This document shows positions 45,199 to 52,555 of a stretch of 64,000 nt of DNA, piece after piece. The DNA comes from Bacteroidaceae bacterium (GTDB taxonomy: Bacteria > Bacteroidota > Bacteroidia > Bacteroidales > Bacteroidaceae): NCBI GenBank assembly GCA_017965425.1, contig JAGCPY010000055.1, positions 1-64,000 of the forward strand, written 5' to 3'. Made by a program: the position numbers and the translations under genes. Below the pieces are notes generated by a model. That model saw only the letters and a list, made by a program, of their open reading frames with translations. It was not told where the DNA came from and did not search any database. Numbering within the stretch: the first letter of the stretch is position 1; every line of letters begins with the position of its first letter.

Positions 45199-45882
45199 AT
45201 GAAGAAGTATCTTGCAGAACTGGTGGGTACGTTCGTGCTCACACTCTTAGGTTGCGGTACTGCCGTAAGTCTCGGTTGCGGTGCCGACACATCGGCCATC
45301 GTGGGTACAGCCATCGCCTTCGGTCTCTCGGTCATCGCAATGGCCTACACGATTGGCGGTATTAGCGGTTGCCACATCAACCCCGCCATCACCCTCGGCG
45401 TGTTGCTTAACGGCGGCATCTCTGTCAAAGATGCCTGCGGCTACATGGTTGGTCAGGTCATCGGTGCCATTCTCGCTGCAGCCGTGCTTTTCGGCATCGT
45501 CAGCATGGATCCTGGAATCGTCATCACCACGGCTACGGGTGCCAACGCCTGTGCTTTCGGAACCTGCAACGGCCTGATTGTTGAGATTGTGCTCACATTC
45601 ATCTTCGTGCTCGTTGTTCTTGGTGCCACCTCGAAGACCAACGGTGCCACCAACAATTTCGCAGGTTTGGCCATTGGTCTCTCGCTCATCCTCATCCACC
45701 TCGTTGGCATCCACTACACCGGCACAAGCGTCAATCCAGCCCGCAGCATCGGCCCCGCCCTGTTTGCAGGAGGTCAGGCACTTGCTGAACTCTGGGTCTT
45801 CATTGTCGGCCCGTTCGTCGGTGCAGCTGTCGCCGCTTGCTGCTGGAAGCTGATTGCTCCCTGCGAGAAGTGTGAGAAATAA
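45199..45882 (+). CDS. aqpZ: Aquaporin (MIP family), AqpZ-like
   Basis: 227 residues, six transmembrane helices plus the two half-helices. NPA motifs: HINPAIT (Asn61) and TSVNPARSIGP (near 179), the second being the AqpZ-type sequence. It passes water through the inner membrane; the glycerol-channel Asp after the second NPA (NPARD) is Ser here, which favours a water channel. The C-terminus is cysteine-rich (CEKCEK), unusual. Monocistronic with its own promoter; convergent with rfbC. Confidence 0.93.
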   Translation: MKKYLAELVGTFVLTLLGCGTAVSLGCGADTSAIVGTAIAFGLSVIAMAYTIGGISGCHINPAITLGVLLNGGISVKDACGYMVGQVIGAILAAAVLFGIVSMDPGIVITTATGANACAFGTCNGLIVEIVLTFIFVLVVLGATSKTNGATNNFAGLAIGLSLILIHLVGIHYTGTSVNPARSIGPALFAGGQALAELWVFIVGPFVGAAVAACCWKLIAPCEKCEK

Positions 45883-45911
45883 AAAAGGAAGAAAGGAATA
45901 TTTACCCTTCC

Positions 45912-46466
45912 TCAAAAGATAAACGGGGTCTCCGTCTCAGCCAATAGCTGATGACGGAGATCTTTTTCGCTAAGGATGGCTTCCGTCATGGGGATGCGCC
46001 AATCAATGCCTAAAGAAGGATCGTTCAGCTGGATGCCGGCATCGGCTTCAGGATGGTAGAACTCGTCGCACTTATATTGGAAGATCGCCACATCCGAAAG
46101 AACTGCAAATCCGTGAGCGAAGCCCTTGGAAATGAAGAACTGACGATGGTTTTCACCTGTCAACTCAACCGCCACATGCTGGCCGAAGGTGGGGGATCCT
46201 CTGCGAATATCCACGGCCACATCGAGGACTGCACCGAGGACGCAACGTACTAACTTCGTTTGGGTGAAGGGTGGACGCTGGAAATGGAGTCCACGGATAA
46301 CACCACGCGTGCTCATGCTCTCGTTGTCCTGTACAAACTTCACTTGTCCCACCTGAGCTTCAAAGTCACGCTGAGAAAAAGATTCAAAAAAATAGCCGCG
46401 CTGGTCGCGGAAAACACGAGGCTCAATAATGAGCAGCCCTTCGATGGAAGTGGGAATGACGTTCAT
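45912..46466 (-). CDS. rfbC: dTDP-4-dehydrorhamnose 3,5-epimerase
   Basis: 184 residues, full length. It epimerises dTDP-4-keto-6-deoxyglucose in dTDP-L-rhamnose synthesis. Signatures: RVFRDQRGYFFESF near the N-terminus, STRGVIRGLHFQ with the active-site His, KLVRCVLGAVLDVAVDIRRGSPTFG, and FISKGFAHGFAVLSD. No other rhamnose genes are in the window. Its ATG overlaps the stop of the upstream DUF4738 gene by 4 bp. Confidence 0.94.
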   Translation of the reverse strand: MNVIPTSIEGLLIIEPRVFRDQRGYFFESFSQRDFEAQVGQVKFVQDNESMSTRGVIRGLHFQRPPFTQTKLVRCVLGAVLDVAVDIRRGSPTFGQHVAVELTGENHRQFFISKGFAHGFAVLSDVAIFQYKCDEFYHPEADAGIQLNDPSLGIDWRIPMTEAILSEKDLRHQLLAETETPFIF

Positions 46467-47020
46467 TGTTCTTCTTCAAAATCGTTTTCCGAACGGGTAT
46501 CACGTTCGATGGAAATGCCTCCGGCATTGTCCACATGCAACAACAAAGGTTCAATCATATCACTCTGAGGCAACGAGACACTAATGGCAAAGTTCAAGCC
46601 TGGCAGCGACTTATCGAACATCATGCCATCGAGCAACCCTTTCTTGCGGAACTCCTGAGAGAGATAGCTGGCAAAGGACGCCTTGGTGAAACGCCGTGAA
46701 AAGAAAGGCTGTCCATCTCGTTGGATGGTAAGCGTGTAGAGGTTATCGGCATAACGTACACCCTCATCATCCAACACTTGTGGCAAAGTATCGGAAGGCA
46801 CACGGTCAATTGTGTAGGCATAAACATGTCCAGCCATGCGATGCTCTTCGGTGAAATGATAATCGTGCATCCGCTGGATGCCATCGGCTTGCGACGAATT
46901 GGTCACGAACTCATTAGGTGTTTCTTGAACAGCCTCCTGTTTTCCTCTTCCGCCACACGCCAAAAAGGTCAAAATCACCGCTAAACCGACATTAACGGCT
47001 ACTAAATAAGGTATTTTCAT
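46463..47020 (-). CDS. DUF4738-type lipoprotein
   Basis: 185 residues from the ATG at 47020; a second ATG at 47035 would leave almost no leader after the -7 element. Lipoprotein signal with lipobox TFLAC. The mature part contains RMAGHVYAYTIDRVPSDTLP and RDGQPFFSRRFTKASF, matching my memory of the DUF4738 family in Bacteroidota. Function unknown. Translationally coupled to rfbC (ATGA). Confidence 0.72.
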   Translation of the reverse strand: MKIPYLVAVNVGLAVILTFLACGGRGKQEAVQETPNEFVTNSSQADGIQRMHDYHFTEEHRMAGHVYAYTIDRVPSDTLPQVLDDEGVRYADNLYTLTIQRDGQPFFSRRFTKASFASYLSQEFRKKGLLDGMMFDKSLPGLNFAISVSLPQSDMIEPLLLHVDNAGGISIERDTRSENDFEEEQ

Positions 47021-47043
47021 ACGCTTTTGCTTCATTTTCGGCG

Positions 47044-47082
47044 CAAAAATAATCATTCTTTGTGAATTATGAGCTATCTTTG
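47044..47082. promoter_or_regulatory. Divergent -7 elements between DUF4738 and DUF4230 genes
   Basis: CAAAAATA (47044-47051, minus-strand TATTTTTG) for the DUF4738 gene, and TATCTTTG (47075-47082) for the DUF4230 gene. Neither has a good -33. The plus-strand ATG (47091) is 8 bp from its -7 box, giving a nearly leaderless mRNA. Confidence 0.5.
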
Positions 47083-47090
47083 CCCCGAAT

Positions 47091-47807
47091 ATGAAAAAAG
47101 AAATCTTTTTTTTCGCTGTCGTGGTCGCTTTTGCCTTCACCATCGGTTCCTGTAAAGGAGCTGCAGAGGATGTTCCGGCCACAGACACCACCGAAGTTGG
47201 CGACAGCATAGATCTGATTTTGCGTGTACGCCAAACATCACGTCTCTATACAGCCGAATACCAAGTTCACAAGATTGTGACACATGAGGATGTCAAGCAC
47301 TTGCGCGCCTCTCTGCTCGGACAAGAGTTCGACACCCCTCTCAGTTTGGGCGACCGCAAGGTGGCCATTCCCATCGACGTGACGCTGAAAGCCTACATTG
47401 ATTTCTCGAACTTCAGTGAAAGCCAGCTCGAACATTCAGCAGACGGGAAGAAACTACACGTCATCCTACCCGACCCCAAAGTGATTGTCACAGCCTCGAA
47501 AGTGGATCACGCTTCCACGCGACAGTTCACGGACATCCTGCGTAGCGATTACTCAGACGAGGAAATCAGCCATTTCACAGAACAGGGAGTACAGGCCATT
47601 CTCCGTCAAGTGCCACAGTTAGGAATCCTCGAAACTGCTCGACACAGCGCAGCTGCCACCTTGATTCCCCTCTTTGCACAAGTGGGCTACGCCGAAGAAG
47701 ACATTGTCATCACCTTCCGTAAGGATTTCACAGAAAGAGATTTACCATTCTACACAGAGTCCTCCTCCTCCCTTGTTCGGGAAGGTGCTAAATCCATCAA
47801 GAAGTGA
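47091..47807 (+). CDS. DUF4230-domain lipoprotein
   Basis: 238 residues, lipobox-like FTIGSC at about 17-22. The body (AEYQVHKIVTHED, GDRKVAIPIDVTLKAYIDFS, GKKLHVILPDPKVIVTASKVDH) matches the DUF4230 pattern; such proteins are membrane-anchored with unknown role. The C-terminal tail (SSSSLVREGAKS) coincides with a GC-rich palindromic segment. Overlaps or abuts a second DUF4230-like gene. Confidence 0.8.
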   Translation: MKKEIFFFAVVVAFAFTIGSCKGAAEDVPATDTTEVGDSIDLILRVRQTSRLYTAEYQVHKIVTHEDVKHLRASLLGQEFDTPLSLGDRKVAIPIDVTLKAYIDFSNFSESQLEHSADGKKLHVILPDPKVIVTASKVDHASTRQFTDILRSDYSDEEISHFTEQGVQAILRQVPQLGILETARHSAAATLIPLFAQVGYAEEDIVITFRKDFTERDLPFYTESSSSLVREGAKSIKK

Positions 47808-47812
47808 GCACT

Positions 47813-48469
47813 ATGTTGAAGAAAAAAAATAACCTTTCGAATACAAACAGCTCCCTTCCTCAAAGGAATGGCGGAGGGAGGGTTCTTCTTCTTTCTATTA
47901 TCGTTACCGCCCTCTTTGTCTTGGGTGCATTGCTCGTTCGCAAATGTTCGGAGGACAAGGCATTGCTCCGTCTGCAACTCATCAGCAATAACGCCATCGA
48001 CATCACCCCCTCACAAGTCCGCAGCATTGAGCGGATAGGGCAATGGGAGTTTCTTGCCATCTCCGATGAAGAACTCGTTGACACAATTCGCCACCGCACG
48101 CTTCAACGCGATGACCGCCTTGTGCGCATCTATCATGGAACACTACGTCTCGGCATCGACCTTAGCCTAACGAAAGAAGGGTGGGTCTTTGCTCACGGAG
48201 ACACCGTTTCTCTCACATTACCGTCCATACGCCTGCTATCCAATCATTTCATCGACGAAGCCCGCACACGTTCCTTCTATGAATCTGGCCGTTGGGATGC
48301 ACGCGCCAAGGAACAGATGTATCACAAAGCAGCCCGACAAATGCGTAAACGTGCACTCACGTCCCAGAACATTCGATTGGCTGAGGATAACGCCCGCCTG
48401 CAAATGACGGCACTCTTCCAAACGTTTGGTTTCAAGACCGTAGAAGTGCGGTTTGAGAACGTGCCTTAA
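47813..48469 (+). CDS. Second DUF4230-like membrane protein
   Basis: 218 residues from the ATG at 47813; a GTG at 47804 overlapping the previous stop by 4 bp is an alternative. One transmembrane helix (about 28-46, LLLSIIVTALFVLGALLV) after a short tail containing SSLPQRNGGG, which is encoded by a clear hairpin. The remaining periplasmic domain (SLTKEGWVFAHGDTVSLTLP, DEARTRSFYESGRWDARAKEQMYHKA) is like DUF4230. It pairs with the preceding gene; their products may form a complex (inference). Confidence 0.75.
   Translation: MLKKKNNLSNTNSSLPQRNGGGRVLLLSIIVTALFVLGALLVRKCSEDKALLRLQLISNNAIDITPSQVRSIERIGQWEFLAISDEELVDTIRHRTLQRDDRLVRIYHGTLRLGIDLSLTKEGWVFAHGDTVSLTLPSIRLLSNHFIDEARTRSFYESGRWDARAKEQMYHKAARQMRKRALTSQNIRLAEDNARLQMTALFQTFGFKTVEVRFENVP
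47851..47880. repeat. Mini-palindrome inside the second DUF4230 gene
   Basis: Nested hairpin CTCCC-TTCCT-CAA-AGGAA ... GGGAG with a 7-nt bulge; coding SLPQRNGGG in frame, just before the transmembrane helix. Confidence 0.6.
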
Positions 48470-48484
48470 ATGATGATTAAATGA

Positions 48485-49246
48485 TTATCTAAAGGTGTTC
48501 TCCAAAGCATCAGCCAAAGCAAACATATCAGGGTAAACCATGTTTGCCCCAGCCTCCCAGAGTACACTATCTGGCAAAGGTCCGGTGTTGACGGCTATCG
48601 TGAAAATGCCAGCCGCACGAGCTGCCTGTACGCCCAAAGGCGCATTCTCCACCACAACTGCCTCTTCAGCCGTGATGCCAGCTTTTTGCAGACCCATGAG
48701 ATAGGGTTCTGGATCGGGTTTACCATAGCGCACATCATCGCCCGTAACCATGAGGTCTGCCGTGAAGTGACCAGGGTAATGCCTTTCTAAACGTGTTAGC
48801 AAAGATTGCTGGGCAGAACCCGTCACCAACACACGTTTCCATCCCCGCGCGCGCACTTTATCTAATACGATGGCTGCTCCAGGTATTTCCGGTGCTTCAC
48901 CGCCACGAGCCGCCATGTATTCATTGAAGACAATTGTTTTGAGACGATAAAGTTCTCGTGCTTCTTCTTCCGTTGCTGGCCGTCCCCAGTAGCGCTGTGT
49001 AAAGATACTGATGGTGCCGATGCCAGTCCTTCCCTCATTCTCGAAAGCATCCTCTTCTTTCATCGGCAACCCATATTCTGTCATTATCTTCGCCCAAGCA
49101 AAGGCATGACCTGGCATACTGTCGAACAGCACACCGTCCATATCAAAGAGGAAGGCCCTGAGACCAAACCCACACCCCACCCCTCCCGTGAAGGAGGGGA
49201 GCGGCTGGCCCGATGTATGCGTATCTGTTAAAAAATCAGCATTCAT
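48485..49246 (-). CDS. HAD-superfamily phosphatase (beta-phosphoglucomutase-like)
   Basis: 253 residues. HAD motif I FLFDMDGVLFDS with Asp35 and Asp37; motif II VLVTGS; motif III/IV GKPDPEPYLMGLQKAG and VVVENAPLGVQAARAAG. A helical cap domain lies between. Substrates may be phosphosugars. The first 29 residues (PLPSFTGGVGCGFG) look like a translated GC-rich palindrome and are not part of the HAD fold; no later Met is available before motif I. Same strand as pgi, 74 bp downstream of it. Confidence 0.88.
   Translation of the reverse strand: MNADFLTDTHTSGQPLPSFTGGVGCGFGLRAFLFDMDGVLFDSMPGHAFAWAKIMTEYGLPMKEEDAFENEGRTGIGTISIFTQRYWGRPATEEEARELYRLKTIVFNEYMAARGGEAPEIPGAAIVLDKVRARGWKRVLVTGSAQQSLLTRLERHYPGHFTADLMVTGDDVRYGKPDPEPYLMGLQKAGITAEEAVVVENAPLGVQAARAAGIFTIAVNTGPLPDSVLWEAGANMVYPDMFALADALENTFR
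49180..49199. repeat. Mini-palindrome inside the HAD phosphatase gene
   Basis: Perfect CCCCTCC - CGTGAA - GGAGGGG hairpin coding part of the non-conserved N-terminal leader of the HAD protein. Confidence 0.65.
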
Positions 49247-49275
49247 CAGAACTTCACCTTTTCTTTTTCATTACG

Positions 49276-49322
49276 CCAGCCCCCTCCCCCTCCCTTACGA
49301 GAGGGGCTGGGGGGTCTTTTTT
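49276..49322. repeat. GC-rich hairpin between pgi and the HAD gene
   Basis: Arms CCAGCCCC (49276-49283) and GGGGCTGG (49303-49310) with further pairing inside, followed on the plus strand by GGGGTCTTTTTT. Both neighbours are on the minus strand, so the T-run is on the wrong side for a pgi terminator; it looks like the intergenic form of the mini-palindrome family. Confidence 0.6.
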
Positions 49323-50655
49323 ACTTCAGCCTATTTTTAATTGCCTCCGTCTCCTTCTCATACCCCGGTTTACCCAGCAGGGCGAACATGTTCTTCTTGT
49401 AGGCTTCGACACCTGGCTGGTTGAAAGCGTTGACACCGAGGAGCTGGCAGTGGATGCCACAGGCTTTCTCGAAGAAGTAGATGAGCTGACCGAGGTGGTA
49501 GGCATCGAGACGCTCGATGGCAATGCGGATATTGGGTACACCACCATCGACGTGCGCCAGCTGGGTGCCCAGTTCAGCCATCTTGTTGACCTCATCAACA
49601 CGCTTGCCGGCAAGGAAGTTGAGGCCGTCGAGGTTCTCTTCATCGCAGGGGAAGAGCAGCGTATGCTCGGCCTTCTCCACACTGATGACGGTCTCGAAGA
49701 TGGTGCGCTCGCCTTCTTGAATCCACTGTCCCATGGAGTGCAAGTCGGTGGTCAAATCGACGCTGGCGGGATAGATGCCCTTGCCGTCTTTACCCTCGCT
49801 CTCACCGAAGAGCTGCTTCCACCATTCAGCCATGAAGTGAAGCTTCGGCTGGTAGTTGGCCAGGATCTCGATCTTCTTACCAGCCATGTAGAGGGCATAG
49901 CGGGTGGCGGCATACTGCGCAGCAGGGTTCTCAGCGAAGGGAGCTGCGGCCGTCTTCTCCATATCCTGTGCACCACGGACGAGGGCGTCGATATCGAAAC
50001 CTGCGACGGCGATGGGCAGCAGGCCCACAGGGGTGAGCACGCTGAAACGTCCACCGACATTATCAGGGATGACGTAGCTCTTGTAGCCTTCCTTGTCGGC
50101 ACAGGTGCGGGCAGCGCCGCGCTTGGCATCGGTGATAGCTACGATGACCCTCTTGGCCACATCCTTGCCACGCTGCTCCTCGCACTGCTTCTTCAGCAGA
50201 CGGAACGCCAAGGCGGTCTCGGTGGTGGTGCCGCTCTTGGAGATGTTGATGACGCCGAAGCGCTTGCCGCGAAGATAAGCAGTCAACTCGGAGAGGTAGT
50301 CCTCGCCAATGTTATTGCCGGCAAAGAGGATGACCGGAGCCTTACCGTCTGCGAGAAGCCACTGGAAGCTGTTGCTGAGGGCTTCGATGACGGCTTTAGC
50401 ACCGAGATAGCTGCCGCCAATACCTGCCACGACGACGGCATCGCACTCCTCGCGGAGCGCAGCGGCCGTGGCTTTGATGTCGGCCAGGAACGCGGGAGTG
50501 ATGCTGCTGGGCAGGTGCAGCCAACCAAGGAAATCGTTGCCGGGGCAGGTGCCCGCTTCCAAAGCGTTCTGAGCCTCTACCACACGAGGAGCGAGGGCAT
50601 TGATGGTCTCTGCGCTCACAAAGGGAGCAGTCTTGATGATGTCTAACTTAATCAT
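49321..50655 (-). CDS. pgi: Glucose-6-phosphate isomerase
   Basis: 444 residues, the compact bacterial type (E. coli Pgi is 549). It interconverts glucose 6-phosphate and fructose 6-phosphate. Sugar-phosphate blocks: [34 protein letters not shown] and the Pgi signature around [16 protein letters not shown]; a C-terminal [16 protein letters not shown] with the conserved Lys. It has its own upstream -7 element. Confidence 0.95.
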   Translation of the reverse strand: MIKLDIIKTAPFVSAETINALAPRVVEAQNALEAGTCPGNDFLGWLHLPSSITPAFLADIKATAAALREECDAVVVAGIGGSYLGAKAVIEALSNSFQWLLADGKAPVILFAGNNIGEDYLSELTAYLRGKRFGVINISKSGTTTETALAFRLLKKQCEEQRGKDVAKRVIVAITDAKRGAARTCADKEGYKSYVIPDNVGGRFSVLTPVGLLPIAVAGFDIDALVRGAQDMEKTAAAPFAENPAAQYAATRYALYMAGKKIEILANYQPKLHFMAEWWKQLFGESEGKDGKGIYPASVDLTTDLHSMGQWIQEGERTIFETVISVEKAEHTLLFPCDEENLDGLNFLAGKRVDEVNKMAELGTQLAHVDGGVPNIRIAIERLDAYHLGQLIYFFEKACGIHCQLLGVNAFNQPGVEAYKKNMFALLGKPGYEKETEAIKNRLK

Positions 50656-50694
50656 AGTTCTGTAGGTTTGATGTTACTGTTTACTCTTTGCGCG

Positions 50695-50702
50695 CAAAGG
50701 TA
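50695..50702 (-). promoter_or_regulatory. -7 element of pgi
   Basis: CAAAGGTA on the plus strand, TACCTTTG on the minus strand, 40 bp from the pgi ATG. A -33 TTTG is not evident. Confidence 0.5.
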
Positions 50703-50777
50703 CGGCAAATTTGGGAGAAACAGGCAGAAACCTTCAAGAAAACGACCTAACAACCCTCATTTTTTGCTTTTCAGCTA

Positions 50778-52064
50778 TCAGCCATACTGCTGGCTAATGA
50801 TGCGGGAGATACGTTTGGCAAGAGCCATGATGGTGAGCATGGGTGGCAGACCAAGAGCCTGTGGCAATAAGGAGGCGTCGGCGACGTAGAGATTGTCGGG
50901 CAACAATGGGGAGTGTAGCGTCTCAGCTTCAGCTGCGGAGAGGGGCAGCATTCCACCTGGATGACCAGCATTGAGCGTACCGAGAAAGATGTTCTGTTCA
51001 TGGACTCCCATGCGAAGCAGAATCTCACGACAGTCAGCCACGCCACGCTTCAGGTATTCATGGTCGGTCGTTGTAAGGTTCTTCTGCATCTTATTGTGGT
51101 GTACGTCACCCTGTTCCACGTCTGCCAGCTTGATCATCAGGCTGACCATGCTGTCCATGGATTTGTACCACCTTTTGTTGAAGAAGAAACTGAGCCAATC
51201 CATATAGGGTGAGATAATGTACTTCTCACGCCGGCTGACGAAAGGCATCAGCAGTTGATGGTCTTGACGGGCTTGCTCCATCGGGGCAGCCACACACAAC
51301 ACGGGATCGATGAAGAGCCTTGGTTGGCAGTCGATACCAGAATTGCGCAAAATGTCGGGCGTCCCATAGCCACCAGCCGCCACAACGATGACATCTGCCT
51401 CTAAAGAACGTTCACTCCCCCAATGTAGGGAAGAAGTGTTGGAGACATATACCCGTTTCGCAATCTGATCACCAATGTCAATATGGGTAACTTTGCAGCC
51501 AGTGATTACCTTGATGCCCTCAAGGAGTTCTCGAGTGTCCCATTTTGCTTGAGTTGGACAACCAATGGAACAATGGCCACACATCCGGCATTGCTTCGTT
51601 CGCAACAGTTTAGGCATGGGTTGTGGGTCGAATCCCATCTCCTGCATGACCTCGAAGGTTTGTTTTGTGATGCGTGACCAGCGATGCTGGTGGTCTGTAG
51701 TAATCGGAAGTTCCTGATAGAGTTCTTCAAATTCCCTATCGAGATGGATTCCTATTTTCTTCAATCCCTCGTCGGCACGCACAGCATTACCCGTGGCCAG
51801 TGTGGTTGTGCCGCCAATACCTCGGCCATAGACCATCACCGTCTCGGGATTCCGGTCGATGCGCATGGCAGGAAGGAAAAACTGGATGAGTCGTTCGTCG
51901 AAATAGAGACCTGTCCAACGGAACTTCGCCAATTGATTTAATGGCAGCGTCAGGGGCTTGAAGGCCTGACCTTGTTCCAATACAGTTACATCAAAATCTT
52001 TGGCCAGCATCTTAGCGGCCATGGCACCTCCGGCACCACTCCCAATGACAATTGCTTTTTTCAT
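50778..52064 (-). CDS. GMC-family oxidoreductase with ferredoxin-like Cys cluster
   Basis: 428 residues from the ATG at 52064 (an in-frame extension upstream overlaps the neighbouring gene). FAD motif GSGAGGAMAA at 8-17, VMVYGRGIGGTTTLATGNAV (GMC block), and a C-terminal AGHPGGMLPLS ... LYVADASLLPQALGLPPMLTIMA. Cys159, 162, 165 and 169 form CxxCxxCxxxCP, the spacing of a 4Fe-4S site; long-chain alcohol oxidases of this superfamily carry a similar Cys-rich patch. It probably oxidises an alcohol. Its start overlaps the unknown gene's stop by 4 bp, at the end of an operon with an acyl reductase-ligase, which suggests fatty alcohol/aldehyde chemistry (inference). Confidence 0.83.
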   Translation of the reverse strand: MKKAIVIGSGAGGAMAAKMLAKDFDVTVLEQGQAFKPLTLPLNQLAKFRWTGLYFDERLIQFFLPAMRIDRNPETVMVYGRGIGGTTTLATGNAVRADEGLKKIGIHLDREFEELYQELPITTDHQHRWSRITKQTFEVMQEMGFDPQPMPKLLRTKQCRMCGHCSIGCPTQAKWDTRELLEGIKVITGCKVTHIDIGDQIAKRVYVSNTSSLHWGSERSLEADVIVVAAGGYGTPDILRNSGIDCQPRLFIDPVLCVAAPMEQARQDHQLLMPFVSRREKYIISPYMDWLSFFFNKRWYKSMDSMVSLMIKLADVEQGDVHHNKMQKNLTTTDHEYLKRGVADCREILLRMGVHEQNIFLGTLNAGHPGGMLPLSAAEAETLHSPLLPDNLYVADASLLPQALGLPPMLTIMALAKRISRIISQQYG

Positions 52065-52555
52065 TTTGTGTATGTGGCTAAACAGAATTTGCATCCCTCG
52101 GTTATGCGTTGCTGAAAGATAAGTCGCCCGCCACCAGAGAGCCCTCGGATGATGCCTTCGTCCAGAGCAGAGGCGGTCAGACAGATAGCGGGCGTATAAT
52201 ATTGGCTGAAAAAGCAACTGCGGAAACAGAGTTGCCCAGGTAATTGTCCCTCTAGTCTGATGCCAATGTTCCGATAGAGAGCGATGATGAACAGCTCGAT
52301 GTCAGCTTGCGTCCGAAGGCAGAATAGCCAACGGAGAAGACGTCCCACCTTGTACGCCTCTACGTTCATACGCTGCAAGAGCGACTCTTCTACATCACCC
52401 TGCAAATGGTCGCGAGTATATTCAGCATAGACGCGTAGTGCCTCGTCGTTCTGAAGCGTCCAAATGCGACGGGCAGGCTTCCCCAAAGCACGAGCTGTAA
52501 GGTTCATCAGTTGTTGAAGCTCTATGCGGCGGAAGAGAGAGGTGTCAGTTAGCAT
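52061..52555 (-). CDS. Unknown protein coupled to the GMC oxidoreductase
   Basis: 164 residues from the ATG at 52555, overlapping the reductase-ligase gene by 11 bp and the GMC gene by 4 bp. No family recognised. The N-terminal two thirds is helical (LFRRIELQQLMNLTARALG, a leucine-rich LLRWLFCL segment); the C-terminal part has CFRSCFF, YYTPAICLTASALDEGII, a glycine run RGLSGGG and a final EGCKFC, so four to six cysteines that could hold a metal or cluster. It may be a partner or accessory subunit of the oxidoreductase. Confidence 0.7.
   Translation of the reverse strand: MLTDTSLFRRIELQQLMNLTARALGKPARRIWTLQNDEALRVYAEYTRDHLQGDVEESLLQRMNVEAYKVGRLLRWLFCLRTQADIELFIIALYRNIGIRLEGQLPGQLCFRSCFFSQYYTPAICLTASALDEGIIRGLSGGGRLIFQQRITEGCKFCLATYTK

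Noticed and set aside
49276..49322. Hairpin plus T-run as terminator of pgi
   Set aside because: The T-run is on the plus strand while both flanking genes are on the minus strand.
49213..50646. 477-residue frame opposite pgi
   Set aside because: Shadow of pgi; composition and lack of domains argue against coding.
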